From Lachnospiraceae bacterium UBA7225 (lineage in GTDB: Bacteria > Bacillota > Clostridia > Lachnospirales > Lachnospiraceae): a DNA stretch of 23,929 nt. Shown here piece after piece: positions 1 through 8,421 of the stretch. The stretch spans positions 1-23,929 of the forward strand of contig DKTR01000031.1 of assembly GCA_002473385.1 (NCBI GenBank), given 5' to 3'. The notes under the pieces were generated by a model, which saw only the letters and a list, made by a program, of their open reading frames with translations, did no database searches and had not been told where the DNA came from. How positions within the stretch are numbered: position 1 is the stretch's first letter; each line of letters starts with the position of its first letter. A program made the translations under genes and the position numbers.

Positions 1-110
1 TAGCAAAAACTATATAATGTATTGGGGGGTTTTACATTACGTAGTATAGCATGACTCCCAAAATAAGTCTACACAAACTTCACAAATTTTTCATCCCATT
101 TTTGTGAATA
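1..110. other. Non-coding end of window
   Basis: No gene is visible. The stretch holds the region downstream of ftsH, including a possible weak terminator at 79-108. A TATAAT hexamer on the plus strand at 11-16 has no convincing -35 partner, so no promoter is called. Confidence 0.5.
79..108 (-). terminator. Possible weak terminator after ftsH
   Basis: TTCACAAA and TTTGTGAA can form an 8-bp A/T-rich stem just past the ftsH stop codon. The downstream run on the minus strand (GTTTGTGT) is not a clean T tract. It may end the spoIIE-tilS-hpt-ftsH transcript or act only as a 3' stabilising hairpin. Confidence 0.35.
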
Positions 111-1907
111 TTATACAAACAATGCTTCGAATTCTTCCTGTCCGATCTTTTCCTTCTCGATCAGAAGCTTTGCACATGCATGGAGCACCTCAATATGCTC
201 TCTGATAATATCGGTCGCCTTTGCGTGAGCCTCATCAATCAGACGTTTTACTTCCTCGTCAATGATGGCCGCCATGTTTTCACTAAAGCCCCTTGACTGT
301 GCAAGGTCGCGCCCGATAAATACCTCATTTTCATCAGTGCTGTAGTCAATCAGACCTACCCTCTCAGACATGCCGTAGCGCGTTACCATCGTCTTTGCGA
401 GGTGCGTTGCCTGCTTGATATCCTGCGAAGCCCCGGTGGTAATATCACCAATGATCAGCTCCTCCGCCACGCGACCGCCCAGGTCTACCACCAGCGTATC
501 CAGCATTTTCCCTTTCGTCATAAACATCTCATCCTTTTCCGGCAGCGGCATCGTGTAGCCCGCGGCACCCATGCCGGTAGGAATGATGGATATCGTGTGT
601 ACCGGTCCCACGTTTGGAAGCAGATGGAACAGCAGCGCATGCCCCGCCTCATGGTACGCTGTAATGCGCTTCTCCGCATCAGAAATGACGCGGCTCTTTT
701 TCTCTGCGCCGATACCGACCTTGATAAATGCCTGATGGATATCCGTCTGCATAATGTACGCACGGCTGTTCTTTGCCGCATAAATTGCCGCCTCGTTCAG
801 CAGGTTTTCCAGATCTGCACCGGTAAAGCCCGCCGTCGTGCGTGCTATATCCGCCAGATTCACATCATCACCGAGCGGCTTGCCCTTGGCGTGTACCTTT
901 AAAATATCCTCTCTGCCTTTGATGTCCGGCTTCCCGACGCCGATCTTCCGGTCAAAACGACCCGGACGCAGAATCGCCGGATCGAGAATATCCACCCGGT
1001 TTGTAGCCGCCATCACAATAATCCCCTGATTTACCCCGAAACCATCCATCTCAACGAGAAGCTGATTCAGTGTCTGTTCTCTCTCATCGTGACCGCCGCC
1101 CATGCCTGTGCCCCTGCGGCGCGCCACCGCGTCAATCTCATCAATAAAGACGATGCAAGGCGCATTCTGCTTCGCCTCGGCAAACAGATCGCGCACACGC
1201 GATGCGCCGACACCGACGAACATCTCCACAAAATCAGAACCGGAAATGCTGAAGAACGGAACGCCTGCCTCTCCTGCCACCGCCTTTGCGAGCAGCGTTT
1301 TTCCGGTACCCGGAGAGCCGACCAGAATCACACCCTTGGGGATGCGCGCTCCCATTTTTGTATATTTCTGCGGATCCTTCAGAAAATCTACCAGCTCCTG
1401 CAGATCCTCTTTTTCCTCCTGCAGCCCGGCAACATCCTTAAACGTCACCTTTTTGGCATCCGGCAGGATCAGTGTGGCGCGGCTCTTTCCAAAATTCATC
1501 ATCTTGCTGCCGCCGCCCGACTGACGGTTCATCATGATAATAAATACCACCAGAATAATGCCCATCATCAGCACCGGAATGATGCTCGTCAAAAACGAGC
1601 TGTCAGTCGGGACATCGTAAGTATCATAAGAAACCTGATGCTCGCGCAGAAGGCTCTCCGCCTCTCTCACATCCGTCAGATACACCTGCCACACGCTGCC
1701 ATCTGTCATGGTCAGAACGACCTCTCCGGTCGGCACCTCGCTGTTCTGCCGCAGTTCCGCCATTGCAACCTTCTTATCTTCCAGCGCCTGCACAAAATCA
1801 CTGTAGGTGCATTTTTCCTCCATCGTCACTCCGCCGCGCATGCCAAATAAAATCAGCACAACCAGCGCCAGAGCAATAAAATAAACACCAATACTTCTTC
1901 TGTTCAA
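111..1907 (-). CDS. ftsH: ATP-dependent zinc metalloprotease FtsH
   Basis: Membrane-bound AAA+ protease that forms hexamers and degrades unneeded or misfolded membrane and cytosolic proteins. The 598-residue protein has the complete layout: first membrane helix about 7-22, small extracytoplasmic domain, second helix about 107-126, Walker A GSPGTGKT at 197-204, Walker B CIVFIDE at 251-257, zinc site HEAGH at 419-423, and the third zinc ligand Asp near 496. The start is TTG, 7 nt after AAGGAG. The first in-frame ATG (residue 23) would delete the first membrane helix, so TTG is preferred. It is the last gene of the spoIIE-tilS-hpt-ftsH cluster, 47 nt after hpt, an order common in Firmicutes. Confidence 0.97.
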   Translation of the reverse strand: MNRRSIGVYFIALALVVLILFGMRGGVTMEEKCTYSDFVQALEDKKVAMAELRQNSEVPTGEVVLTMTDGSVWQVYLTDVREAESLLREHQVSYDTYDVPTDSSFLTSIIPVLMMGIILVVFIIMMNRQSGGGSKMMNFGKSRATLILPDAKKVTFKDVAGLQEEKEDLQELVDFLKDPQKYTKMGARIPKGVILVGSPGTGKTLLAKAVAGEAGVPFFSISGSDFVEMFVGVGASRVRDLFAEAKQNAPCIVFIDEIDAVARRRGTGMGGGHDEREQTLNQLLVEMDGFGVNQGIIVMAATNRVDILDPAILRPGRFDRKIGVGKPDIKGREDILKVHAKGKPLGDDVNLADIARTTAGFTGADLENLLNEAAIYAAKNSRAYIMQTDIHQAFIKVGIGAEKKSRVISDAEKRITAYHEAGHALLFHLLPNVGPVHTISIIPTGMGAAGYTMPLPEKDEMFMTKGKMLDTLVVDLGGRVAEELIIGDITTGASQDIKQATHLAKTMVTRYGMSERVGLIDYSTDENEVFIGRDLAQSRGFSENMAAIIDEEVKRLIDEAHAKATDIIREHIEVLHACAKLLIEKEKIGQEEFEALFV

Positions 1908-1954
1908 AAGTAATCTCCTTTCCAGCTATTCCTTAACGCGGACTTCTGCCATTC

Positions 1955-2476
1955 TCACAGCTCCACTACACCTACATACGGCAGGTTGCGATAGCGCTGT
2001 GCGTAATCCAGCCCATAGCCCACGACAAATTTATCTTCAATCTCAAAGCCGGTGTAATCCACCTTCACATCCTTCACCCGGCGGTCCGGCTTATCAAGCA
2101 GTGTACAAAGCGCCAGGCTCGCCGGTCTGCGCGCCTCCAGAATTTCCAGCAGATAACTCAGGGTTCTGCCGGAATCGATGATGTCCTCAATGACGATCAC
2201 ATGCCTGCCCTCCAGCGGTTCATCCAGATCCTTAACGATCTTCACCACTCCGCTTGATTTTGTGCCCGATCCGTAGCTGCTGCAGGACATGAAGTCCAGC
2301 GTCACTGGAACGGTGATTCTCTTTGCCAGTTCACAGGTAAAAAAGATGCTGCCCTTAAGCACACAGATCAGATGCACTGATTTGCCCTCATAGTCCGCAC
2401 TGATCTGCCTCCCAAGCTCCTCAATTCTCCTGTTGACTTCCTCTTCCGGAATTAATACACTGATTTTCTCCGCCAT
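1955..2476 (-). CDS. hpt: Hypoxanthine phosphoribosyltransferase
   Basis: Purine salvage enzyme in the cytoplasm that joins hypoxanthine (often also guanine) to PRPP to give IMP (or GMP). At 173 residues it has the usual family length. The PRPP-binding loop is clear at about residues 93-105 (VIVIEDIIDSGRT). The conserved KGS segment lies at 41-43. The ATG start lies inside the end of tilS, giving a 56-nt overlap with the upstream gene, so translation is probably coupled. In Bacillus this protein partners TilS and FtsH in the same cluster. Confidence 0.96.
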   Translation of the reverse strand: MAEKISVLIPEEEVNRRIEELGRQISADYEGKSVHLICVLKGSIFFTCELAKRITVPVTLDFMSCSSYGSGTKSSGVVKIVKDLDEPLEGRHVIVIEDIIDSGRTLSYLLEILEARRPASLALCTLLDKPDRRVKDVKVDYTGFEIEDKFVVGYGLDYAQRYRNLPYVGVVEL

Positions 2477-3848
2477 AGCTTTCTCCCATCCTCCGTATCT
2501 CTAAAATCCTCATTGTCTCCGATGATACCTTGTATGCTTCGCTGATGCGGTGTCCAATCACCCACAGTATTTCACTTCCCTGCGCGAGAAGTAGAATATG
2601 ATCCCGCTGCTCTGCCGGTATCTTCTCTTCGATGAAGTATTCTTTTAATTTCTTTTTTCCGCCCTGCCGGTTGATAACGATATAGTCCCCCGGTCTGCGC
2701 GTGCGGATAAATAGATTATTGCCTATTTTATCACAATCCAGCCATTTCGTATATGTATTTTGAAAAATATTTTTATTTTCATTTGGAAAAACCTGCAGCA
2801 GAAAGGTTCCCTGTGGTGTTTCACAGCTTCCCGGAACCGTAACACGCGCTGCAAAGGCAAATGCCGCCCGCTCCTTTTCCTTCCGGCGAAGGATTAATTT
2901 ATCGAAGCTTCGCACAGCCTGCCAGCCGCCGGGCAGCGCCGTCTGCCGCCCCGACTGCCCATCCAGCAGTTTCTGCATATCCGCAATATGCCTGCGCCCG
3001 ATATCCCTCAGCGGACAGCCTGCTCTTCTGAGGCTCTCCCGCAGCACATATTCCTGCAGGAGCACGGGCTTTTCCTTCAGTGCAGCCGCTGTAAGCTGTA
3101 CCGTTCCATTTTGGAAAACCGCCAGTTCCTCAAGACACCGCTTAGTCTCCTGCTCCATGTATGCCTGCACCCGCTGTAATTCTTCTGCCAGCGCAACAAT
3201 ATGTTCCCGGCTTTTGCGGTTGATTTCCGCTTCAAAGACCGGCAGGACCTGATGACGGATACGGTTTCTCGTATAGTCCAGCTCTCTGTTCGTGGCATCC
3301 GTGCACCATGTCAGCGCGCGTCCGCGCAGATATGCCTCTATCTCCGCGCGGCTGCAGCCAAGCAGCGGCCGGATAATGGCTCCGCGCACCGGGCGGATGC
3401 CCCCTGCACCCGTCAGTCCGCTGCCCCGCGCAATCTGAAAAAGAACCGTCTCCGCCTGATCATCCTGGTTGTGTGCTACCGCGATCTTATCCGCCCCCAT
3501 CTCTTTCTTGATGCGTGCAAACGCCTCATAGCGCGCCCGGCGACCGGCTTCCTCCACAGACAGCCCCTCCTGCTGCGCCAGCTCCGGCACCCGGCAGGAT
3601 ACCAGCCGGTATTCTATTTTTTGCTCCCGGCAGATTTTTTCCACAAACCGGGCATCCTCCACGCTTTCCTGCCCGCGCACGCCATGCTCTACATGCACCA
3701 CGGTAATGGAAAACGGCAGCCGCTGCCGGTAATCCAGCAATACAAAAAGCAGGCATAGGGAATCAGCGCCTCCCGATACGCCCACTATTACTTTGTCACC
3801 CGCATCGATCATATGGTATTTCTCCATATAGGCAAATGCTTTCTGCAT
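2421..3848 (-). CDS. tilS: tRNA(Ile)-lysidine synthase
   Basis: Converts the wobble cytidine of tRNA-Ile(CAU) to lysidine, which changes decoding from AUG to AUA; essential in most bacteria. The N-terminal PP-loop ATPase motif SGGADS is at 25-30, followed by the family segment VVHVEHGVRG near 50-59. The 475-residue length fits the long form with the C-terminal substrate-recognition domains. The ATG is preceded by GGAG. It starts 12 nt after the end of the SpoIIE-like gene and overlaps hpt by 56 nt. Confidence 0.95.
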   Translation of the reverse strand: MQKAFAYMEKYHMIDAGDKVIVGVSGGADSLCLLFVLLDYRQRLPFSITVVHVEHGVRGQESVEDARFVEKICREQKIEYRLVSCRVPELAQQEGLSVEEAGRRARYEAFARIKKEMGADKIAVAHNQDDQAETVLFQIARGSGLTGAGGIRPVRGAIIRPLLGCSRAEIEAYLRGRALTWCTDATNRELDYTRNRIRHQVLPVFEAEINRKSREHIVALAEELQRVQAYMEQETKRCLEELAVFQNGTVQLTAAALKEKPVLLQEYVLRESLRRAGCPLRDIGRRHIADMQKLLDGQSGRQTALPGGWQAVRSFDKLILRRKEKERAAFAFAARVTVPGSCETPQGTFLLQVFPNENKNIFQNTYTKWLDCDKIGNNLFIRTRRPGDYIVINRQGGKKKLKEYFIEEKIPAEQRDHILLLAQGSEILWVIGHRISEAYKVSSETMRILEIRRMGESYGGENQCINSGRGSQQEN

Positions 3849-3860
3849 ACGTACTTCTCC

Positions 3861-5255
3861 TTACTTTTTCCAGAAACCGCCCGCAAGAATTGTCATATCG
3901 TCTTTTACGGTGCCATCTGCAAAAGACAGCACCTGCTCCATCAGAAGATCGGCAAATTCTGCCGGATTGTCGGAATGAATCTGCAAAATGAGGTACTTCA
4001 TCAGTTCCTCCTGCTCTTCCTGCGGCAGCGCGTCCAGTACACCGTCCGACATCATAACGATCAGATCGCCGTGCTCCAGGCATTTGCGTGAGCGTTCAAA
4101 ATCGACCTCCTGGAATACGCCGACCGGCAGGCTTGTCGAAATAACCGTCTCCACCCATCCGACCCGCCGGATAAAGGTGGTTGCCGCACCAATTTTCAAG
4201 AATTCACACTGACCATTATACAGATTGATTCCGCAGATGTCCAGTGTGGAAAAGCGCTGCATTCCCCGCTGCAGCACCATGGAGGAATTGATCATCCGCA
4301 CCGCCGTCTCTGCTGTAAACCCGGCGCCCATAAACTGCTCCAGAAGCTCGATGACAGTCTGGCTTTCCCGGTTTGCCCGCACACCGCTTCCCATACCGTC
4401 TGAAATACCCAGAATCACCTGCCCGTGGCTGCCTGTCAGCACAGAGAAATTGTCTCCGCAGGCTGCCTGCCCCGCACAGGTCCGTTTTGCCGAGCCAGTG
4501 AGCATATAATAGCTTGTTTCCTCTACAAAATGGATGGTAGACGGCTCCGCACCCAGGGTAAGACGGCTGTTGCGTTCCGGAACAAGCGGGCGGCTGCAGG
4601 CTTTCGACAAAGTATCGGCAACCGCCTTTACCGATACACAGTGCCTGCGCGGTGTTTTGGCCGTCAGGACGACTTCCGGCGGTCCCCAGCTGTTTTTCAG
4701 AATACGCAGATTCTGCACCCGCACATTCTGCAGACGCAGTTTCGTCTTTACCCTGTGCTCCAGTTCGCTGTCCGCGTCAGCAGCTTCGTAGACCGTGCAG
4801 GCAATCTCCTGTATTATCTGTGCCGTCTCGGCAAGCTGCCTTGCCACTGCCGCCCGGTTTTCCAGCATACGGTTGCTCCACATCAGATTTATACGTGCCC
4901 GGAAAAAGCTGTTTCGCAGCTCCTCCGCGAAAGAATAGCCCTTCACACAGTAGCCCGCAAAGCGTTCTTCCTCTGCCGGACAGCCGCCGCTCTCTTCCCC
5001 GTCCTCTGCCACAGCCTCCAGCAGTTCATAGACAAGACGCGCCGTCTTTGCTCCGTTCTTCTCCCAGCACGCAGCATACTTTCCGCAGGTACGGCAGACC
5101 TTTCCCTTCACGGTATCATAAATTTCCTCCAGATCATCCTCACTCAGTTCTTCCTTCTGCGATGGAAGATACTGAAAAACCTCCGCAAGCCGCTGAAACG
5201 ATTCCGCACAGCGCTCAATCCGTCCCTTTTCCGATGCTCTCTCCCACTCTTCCAT
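3861..5255 (-). CDS. spoIIE: SpoIIE-like PP2C serine phosphatase lacking the membrane domain
   Basis: SpoIIE dephosphorylates the anti-anti-sigma factor SpoIIAA to activate sigma-F in the forespore. This protein has the central cytoplasmic part with its Cys cluster (VCRTCGKYAACW, about residues 53-64) and a full C-terminal PP2C phosphatase domain: GDNFSVL, then SDGMGSG, SDGVLDALP and the final DDMTIL. The N-terminal region of about ten membrane helices found in classical SpoIIE (about 800 residues) is missing. I choose the ATG at 5255 (464 residues) because GGGAGG lies 8 nt upstream. The frame is open to a TTG at 5336, but that lies upstream of the predicted -10 box. It sits directly before tilS, where full-length spoIIE is found in related clostridia. 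Confidence 0.85.
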   Translation of the reverse strand: MEEWERASEKGRIERCAESFQRLAEVFQYLPSQKEELSEDDLEEIYDTVKGKVCRTCGKYAACWEKNGAKTARLVYELLEAVAEDGEESGGCPAEEERFAGYCVKGYSFAEELRNSFFRARINLMWSNRMLENRAAVARQLAETAQIIQEIACTVYEAADADSELEHRVKTKLRLQNVRVQNLRILKNSWGPPEVVLTAKTPRRHCVSVKAVADTLSKACSRPLVPERNSRLTLGAEPSTIHFVEETSYYMLTGSAKRTCAGQAACGDNFSVLTGSHGQVILGISDGMGSGVRANRESQTVIELLEQFMGAGFTAETAVRMINSSMVLQRGMQRFSTLDICGINLYNGQCEFLKIGAATTFIRRVGWVETVISTSLPVGVFQEVDFERSRKCLEHGDLIVMMSDGVLDALPQEEQEELMKYLILQIHSDNPAEFADLLMEQVLSFADGTVKDDMTILAGGFWKK

Positions 5256-5323
5256 CCTCATTGCCTCCCAGACCTGAATCAGCTTCGAAAATGCCTCCGC
5301 ATTCCCGCTGCGTCTCACGTCTA

Positions 5324-5356
5324 AGTATACACACAAAAACGCGCAGAATTTGTCAA
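5324..5356 (-). promoter_or_regulatory. Candidate Spo0A-type promoter of spoIIE
   Basis: On the minus strand TTGACA (5351-5356) and TATACT (5324-5329) are separated by 21 nt. This is too long for ordinary sigma-A promoters, but it is the arrangement known for Spo0A-activated spoIIE and spoIIG promoters of Bacillus. The overlapping plus-strand TGTCAAA differs by one base from the 0A box TGNCGAA. A transcript would begin near 5317, about 60 nt before the ATG at 5255. Confidence 0.55.
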
Positions 5357-5461
5357 ACGGGCAGAGAGAATCTTAAATTTTCTAATTTTTATGTCTATGG
5401 TGTCTTCGCTCCGCTGTGGTCGGCGCTATACGGATGTCCACTGGACATTCAGCGCAGACCG

Positions 5462-5495
5462 CAAAAAGCGCCGCACCCATTTGTGCAGCGCCTTT
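5462..5495 (-). terminator. Rho-independent terminator after phosphoglucomutase
   Basis: On the minus strand GGCGCTGCAC and GTGCGGCGC form a GC-rich stem with one mismatch and a short loop (AAATGG), followed by a T5 run. It lies just past the stop of the phosphoglucomutase gene and separates it from spoIIE. Confidence 0.85.
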
Positions 5496-5509
5496 CACTA
5501 TTATGTATA

Positions 5510-7192
5510 TCAGGAGAACAATGGTTTTAATGCCTCTGCGAGCTTGTCCTTCTGCGCCTGCGCCTCTGCGAGATCCTTTCCAAGTGTGGTGAAGTAGGTC
5601 TTGATCTTCGGCTCTGTACCGGACGGACGAACAACCACCGTTGCTCCGCCTTCCAGCGCATAAATCAGCACGTTTGCTGCCGGGAGTCCGGTTTCCTCCG
5701 GCTTTTTGTAATCTGTCACCTTCGTTACCTTATAGCCTGCGATATCTGCCGGCGGATTCTCGCGCAGCTCCTGCATAATCCCCGTCATCTTATCCATACC
5801 GGTCAGACCCGGGAATTCAAAGCTGTCCACCTTATTCAGATAACGTCCATATTCTTTATAAATCTCTTCCATGCGCTGTTTGAGCGAGCTGCCGATGCTT
5901 CTGTAGTACGCCGCCATCTCACAAATAAGCATGGAACCGATTACCGCATCCTTGTCGCGCACATACGGACCAGCCAGATATCCATAACTTTCCTCGAAAC
6001 CAAAGATAAAACGGTCTGTCTCGCCTGCCGCCTCCAGTCCCGCGATCTGATCGCCGATCCACTTAAAGCCGGTAAGAACATTGCGCATCTCCACACCGTA
6101 GTGCTCTGCCACTGCATCCGCCAGCGGAGTGGATACAATAGATTTCACAGCAACTGCTTTTTCCGGCATAGTACCTTTTTCGATGCGTCCTGCACAGATA
6201 TAATCCAGCAGAAGAACACCCATCTCATTACCGCTTACCAGCTCATAAGAACCGTCCGGACACTTCATGGCGATACCTACGCGGTCTGCATCCGGATCGG
6301 TAGCCAGCATCAGATCTGCGCCGGTCGCCTCGGCAAGCTTCAGCCCCATCTCCAGTGCAGCAAAAATTTCCGGATTCGGATAACTGCAGGTTGTAAAATA
6401 GCCGTTCGGGTATTCCTGATCCGGAACGATCGTAATATCGGTAATGCCAATATCCTTAAGTACCTGTGTGACCGGAACCAGACCAGCGCCATTGAGCGGG
6501 CTGTATACCAGCTTCAGTCCTGCCGTACTGCAGAGACCCGGACGAACCTGACGTGATTCAATTGCCTCATAGAATGCCTTCTTGCAGTCGTCGCCCACAA
6601 AGCGGATCATACCGTTCTCTACGCCCTCTGCGAAGGAAATATATTTTGCGCCGTCCAGCACATCTGTTTTCTGGATTTCCTCATAAACAATCGCAGCCGC
6701 ATCGTCTGTCATCTGGCAGCCATCCGGACCGTATGCCTTATATCCATTGTATTTTGCCGGGTTGTGGGACGCTGTCACCATAATACCTGCATTGCACTCA
6801 TAGTAGCGCGTAGCAAAGGAAAGCGCCGGTACCGGCATCAGCGCGTCGTAAATCCGTACCTTAATACCATTTGCAGCAAGAACGCCTGCCGCTGTCTTTG
6901 CAAATACATCGCTCTTAAGACGGCTGTCGTAGCTGATCGCTACAAGCTGATTGCCGCCCTGCGTCTTTACCCAGTTTGCCAGCCCCTGTGTCGCCTGACG
7001 CACAACATAAATATTCATGCGGTTTGTACCTGCTCCGAGCACACCGCGGAGCCCGGCGGTACCGAATTTCAGCGCTACCGCAAATCTGTCTTTAATCTCA
7101 TCATCATTTCCTTCAATTTTTGCAAGTTCCGGTCTTAAATCTGCATCTTCCAAATCTGCAGCAAGCCAGCGTCTGTAATCTTCCTGATACAT
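5510..7192 (-). CDS. Phosphoglucomutase / phosphomannomutase family enzyme
   Basis: Alpha-D-phosphohexomutase that most likely interconverts glucose-1-phosphate and glucose-6-phosphate in the cytoplasm. All four family signatures are present: catalytic phosphoserine loop TASHNP (about 140-145), metal-binding DPDADR (about 299-304), sugar-recognition GFEESYG and phosphate-binding RPSGTEPK near the C terminus. The length of about 560 residues matches the PgcA-type long subfamily. The open frame extends to GTG at 7201, but that codon overlaps the AGGAG ribosome site. The ATG at 7192, 8 nt after AGGAG, is the better start. It is a single-gene unit with its own promoter and terminator. Mannose, glucosamine or deoxyribose specificity cannot be excluded from sequence alone. 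Confidence 0.93.
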   Translation of the reverse strand: MYQEDYRRWLAADLEDADLRPELAKIEGNDDEIKDRFAVALKFGTAGLRGVLGAGTNRMNIYVVRQATQGLANWVKTQGGNQLVAISYDSRLKSDVFAKTAAGVLAANGIKVRIYDALMPVPALSFATRYYECNAGIMVTASHNPAKYNGYKAYGPDGCQMTDDAAAIVYEEIQKTDVLDGAKYISFAEGVENGMIRFVGDDCKKAFYEAIESRQVRPGLCSTAGLKLVYSPLNGAGLVPVTQVLKDIGITDITIVPDQEYPNGYFTTCSYPNPEIFAALEMGLKLAEATGADLMLATDPDADRVGIAMKCPDGSYELVSGNEMGVLLLDYICAGRIEKGTMPEKAVAVKSIVSTPLADAVAEHYGVEMRNVLTGFKWIGDQIAGLEAAGETDRFIFGFEESYGYLAGPYVRDKDAVIGSMLICEMAAYYRSIGSSLKQRMEEIYKEYGRYLNKVDSFEFPGLTGMDKMTGIMQELRENPPADIAGYKVTKVTDYKKPEETGLPAANVLIYALEGGATVVVRPSGTEPKIKTYFTTLGKDLAEAQAQKDKLAEALKPLFS

Positions 7193-7253
7193 TTTCACCA
7201 CTCCTGATCATTTTATTGAATAATTTTGTACAAAATGACAAAATCTTAATATT

Positions 7254-7282
7254 AGGATATCGCTTTTTTATGCATTTGTCAA
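7254..7282 (-). promoter_or_regulatory. Promoter of phosphoglucomutase gene
   Basis: TTGACA (7277-7282) and TATCCT (7254-7259) on the minus strand are separated by 17 nt, about 60 nt before the ATG at 7192. Confidence 0.65.
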
Positions 7283-7344
7283 CGAAAAATGGTGCACAGC
7301 GTGCGATGACTTTTATCGTTGCTGTTCAACCCCGTTCACAGCAA

Positions 7345-7368
7345 AGACCCTGGCATCTGCCAGGGTCT
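7345..7368 (-). terminator. Hairpin terminator after tRNA-Met
   Basis: A perfect 11-bp inverted repeat (AGACCCTGGCA / TGCCAGGGTCT) with a tiny loop lies just beyond the tRNA 3' end. On the minus strand it is followed by only a short T run, so termination may be moderate. Confidence 0.6.
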
Positions 7369-7374
7369 CATAAG

Positions 7375-7448
7375 TAGCGGAAGGGAGATTTGAACTCTCG
7401 ACACCACGGGTATGAACCGTGTGCTCTAGCCAACTGAGCTATTCCGCC
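7375..7448 (-). tRNA. tRNA-Met (elongator, anticodon CAT)
   Basis: A cloverleaf folds on the minus strand. The acceptor is GGCGGAA with TTCCGCT, including the G-U last pair usual in elongator tRNA-Met. The D arm is AGCTC/GAGC. The anticodon stem CACGG/CCGTG closes the loop TTCATAC (anticodon CAT). The T loop is TTCAAAT, with one A-C mismatch in the T stem. CCA is not encoded. The context CGGTTCATACCCG fits elongator Met rather than initiator or tRNA-Ile2. Confidence 0.95.
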
Positions 7449-7459
7449 ACAGCATGATT

Positions 7460-7488
7460 ATTATAGCTGTTTTCCTTTCGCTTGTCAA
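7460..7488 (-). promoter_or_regulatory. Perfect consensus promoter of tRNA-Met
   Basis: TTGACA (7483-7488), a 17-nt spacer and TATAAT (7460-7465) on the minus strand are a full sigma-A consensus. The -10 ends 12 nt before the tRNA 5' end, as expected for a stable RNA gene. Confidence 0.9.
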
Positions 7489-7543
7489 CTGATTTTTTCC
7501 ATTTTTGTAAAGTAATTTTTTTTCTGAATTTTCTGAATTCTGA

Positions 7544-7572
7544 TTGACAAGCATCCTTTAAAATGATATTTT
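7544..7572 (+). promoter_or_regulatory. Promoter of SDR gene
   Basis: TTGACA (7544-7549) is followed after 17 nt by TATTTT (7567-7572). A TATAAT at 7572-7577 is an alternative -10, but its spacing to this -35 is 22 nt. The region is A/T rich and lies about 60 nt before the SDR start codon. Confidence 0.6.
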
Positions 7573-7630
7573 ATAATAAAAGTTATTTGTTTTTTATAGA
7601 GAATCATGTATTAAATTGGAGGTTCATAAA

Positions 7631-8383
7631 ATGGATAAACAATTAGAAAACAAGGTTGCGATCGTTACAGGCGGAAGCCGTGGTATCGGTTTTGCTACAG
7701 TAGAAGCATTTTTAGAGGAAGGTGCAACCGTTGTGCTGTGCGGTTCCCGTCCGGAAACTGCAGAGAAAGCCGTCAACCAGATTAAAGATAAAAATCCGGA
7801 CGCTCCGGTAGAGGGAATCAGCCCTGATCTGCTGAACTATGAGAGTGTAAAAGCTGCATTTGACAAAGTAGCAGAAAAGTATGGACGGATTGATATTCTT
7901 GTAAACAATGCCGGCATGTCCGACAGCACTCCGTTCACTTCCTACACAGAAGAGCTCTTTGACAAAGTAATGAATTTAAATATAAAGGGTGCATATAACT
8001 GCTGCAGAGCTGTTGCAGATTACATGACTGCCAGGAAGAGCGGCGTAATCCTCAACACCTCCTCAATAGTCAGCCTGTGCGGACAGCCCAGCGGCATCGC
8101 TTACCCCACCTCTAAATTTGCCATCAATGGTTTTACGCTTTCTCTTGCGCGGGAGCTGGGGACCCGGGGAATCCGTGTTAACGCTGTGGCGCCTGGCATC
8201 ACCTATACGGATATGATGCGCGCTGTACCCAAAGAAGTAATTGATCCGTTGATTGCGCGCATTCCGCTGCGCCGCCTCGGGCAGCCAGAGGACATTGCCA
8301 ACGCCTTTGTTTTCCTTGCATCTGATAAAGCATCCTATATCACAGGCGTTGTACTAAATGTAGACGGACTGGTCCGTACCTGA
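7631..8383 (+). CDS. Short-chain dehydrogenase/reductase (SDR), FabG/hydroxysteroid-dehydrogenase-like
   Basis: NAD(P)-dependent oxidoreductase of the classical SDR family, 250 residues. The cofactor motif TGGSRGIG is at 13-20, NNAG at 92-95, and the catalytic tetrad is Asn117, Ser145, Tyr158, Lys162 (YPTSK). Arg40 after the second strand hints at NADP(H). The start is the ATG at 7631, 8 nt after GGAGG; an upstream TTG at 7616 lies in the ribosome site. It is the only plus-strand gene, monocistronic between a promoter and a strong terminator, so no pathway partner is visible. The PDL..., VAEKYGRID and C-terminal segments recall bile-acid hydroxysteroid dehydrogenases (BaiA type) of gut clostridia from memory, but 3-oxoacyl-ACP reductase or sugar-alcohol dehydrogenase are equally possible. 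Confidence 0.88.
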   Translation: MDKQLENKVAIVTGGSRGIGFATVEAFLEEGATVVLCGSRPETAEKAVNQIKDKNPDAPVEGISPDLLNYESVKAAFDKVAEKYGRIDILVNNAGMSDSTPFTSYTEELFDKVMNLNIKGAYNCCRAVADYMTARKSGVILNTSSIVSLCGQPSGIAYPTSKFAINGFTLSLARELGTRGIRVNAVAPGITYTDMMRAVPKEVIDPLIARIPLRRLGQPEDIANAFVFLASDKASYITGVVLNVDGLVRT

Positions 8384-8395
8384 TCAAAATAATTG

Positions 8396-8419
8396 CCGGG
8401 GCATTTTGCCCCGGTTTTT
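8396..8419 (+). terminator. Terminator after SDR gene, possibly bidirectional
   Basis: CCGGGGCA and TGCCCCGG form an 8-bp stem with a TTT loop, followed by T5 on the plus strand. On the minus strand the hairpin lies just past the stop of the AP2 gene, followed by an A/T-rich stretch (CAATTATTTT), so it may also end the pilus operon. Confidence 0.88.
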
Positions 8420-8421
8420 AT

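Noticed and set aside
1089..1850. Long plus-strand open frame opposite ftsH
   Set aside because: It is a reading-frame shadow of the conserved ftsH coding strand with no start signals of its own.
5337..5509. Missing N-terminal membrane part of SpoIIE encoded upstream by a frameshift
   Set aside because: The gap of about 170 nt is too short for ten helices and is filled by a promoter and the terminator of the next gene.
7375..7448. tRNA-Ile2 (CAT anticodon modified by TilS)
   Set aside because: The anticodon arm CGGTTCATACCCG and the G-U acceptor end match elongator tRNA-Met.
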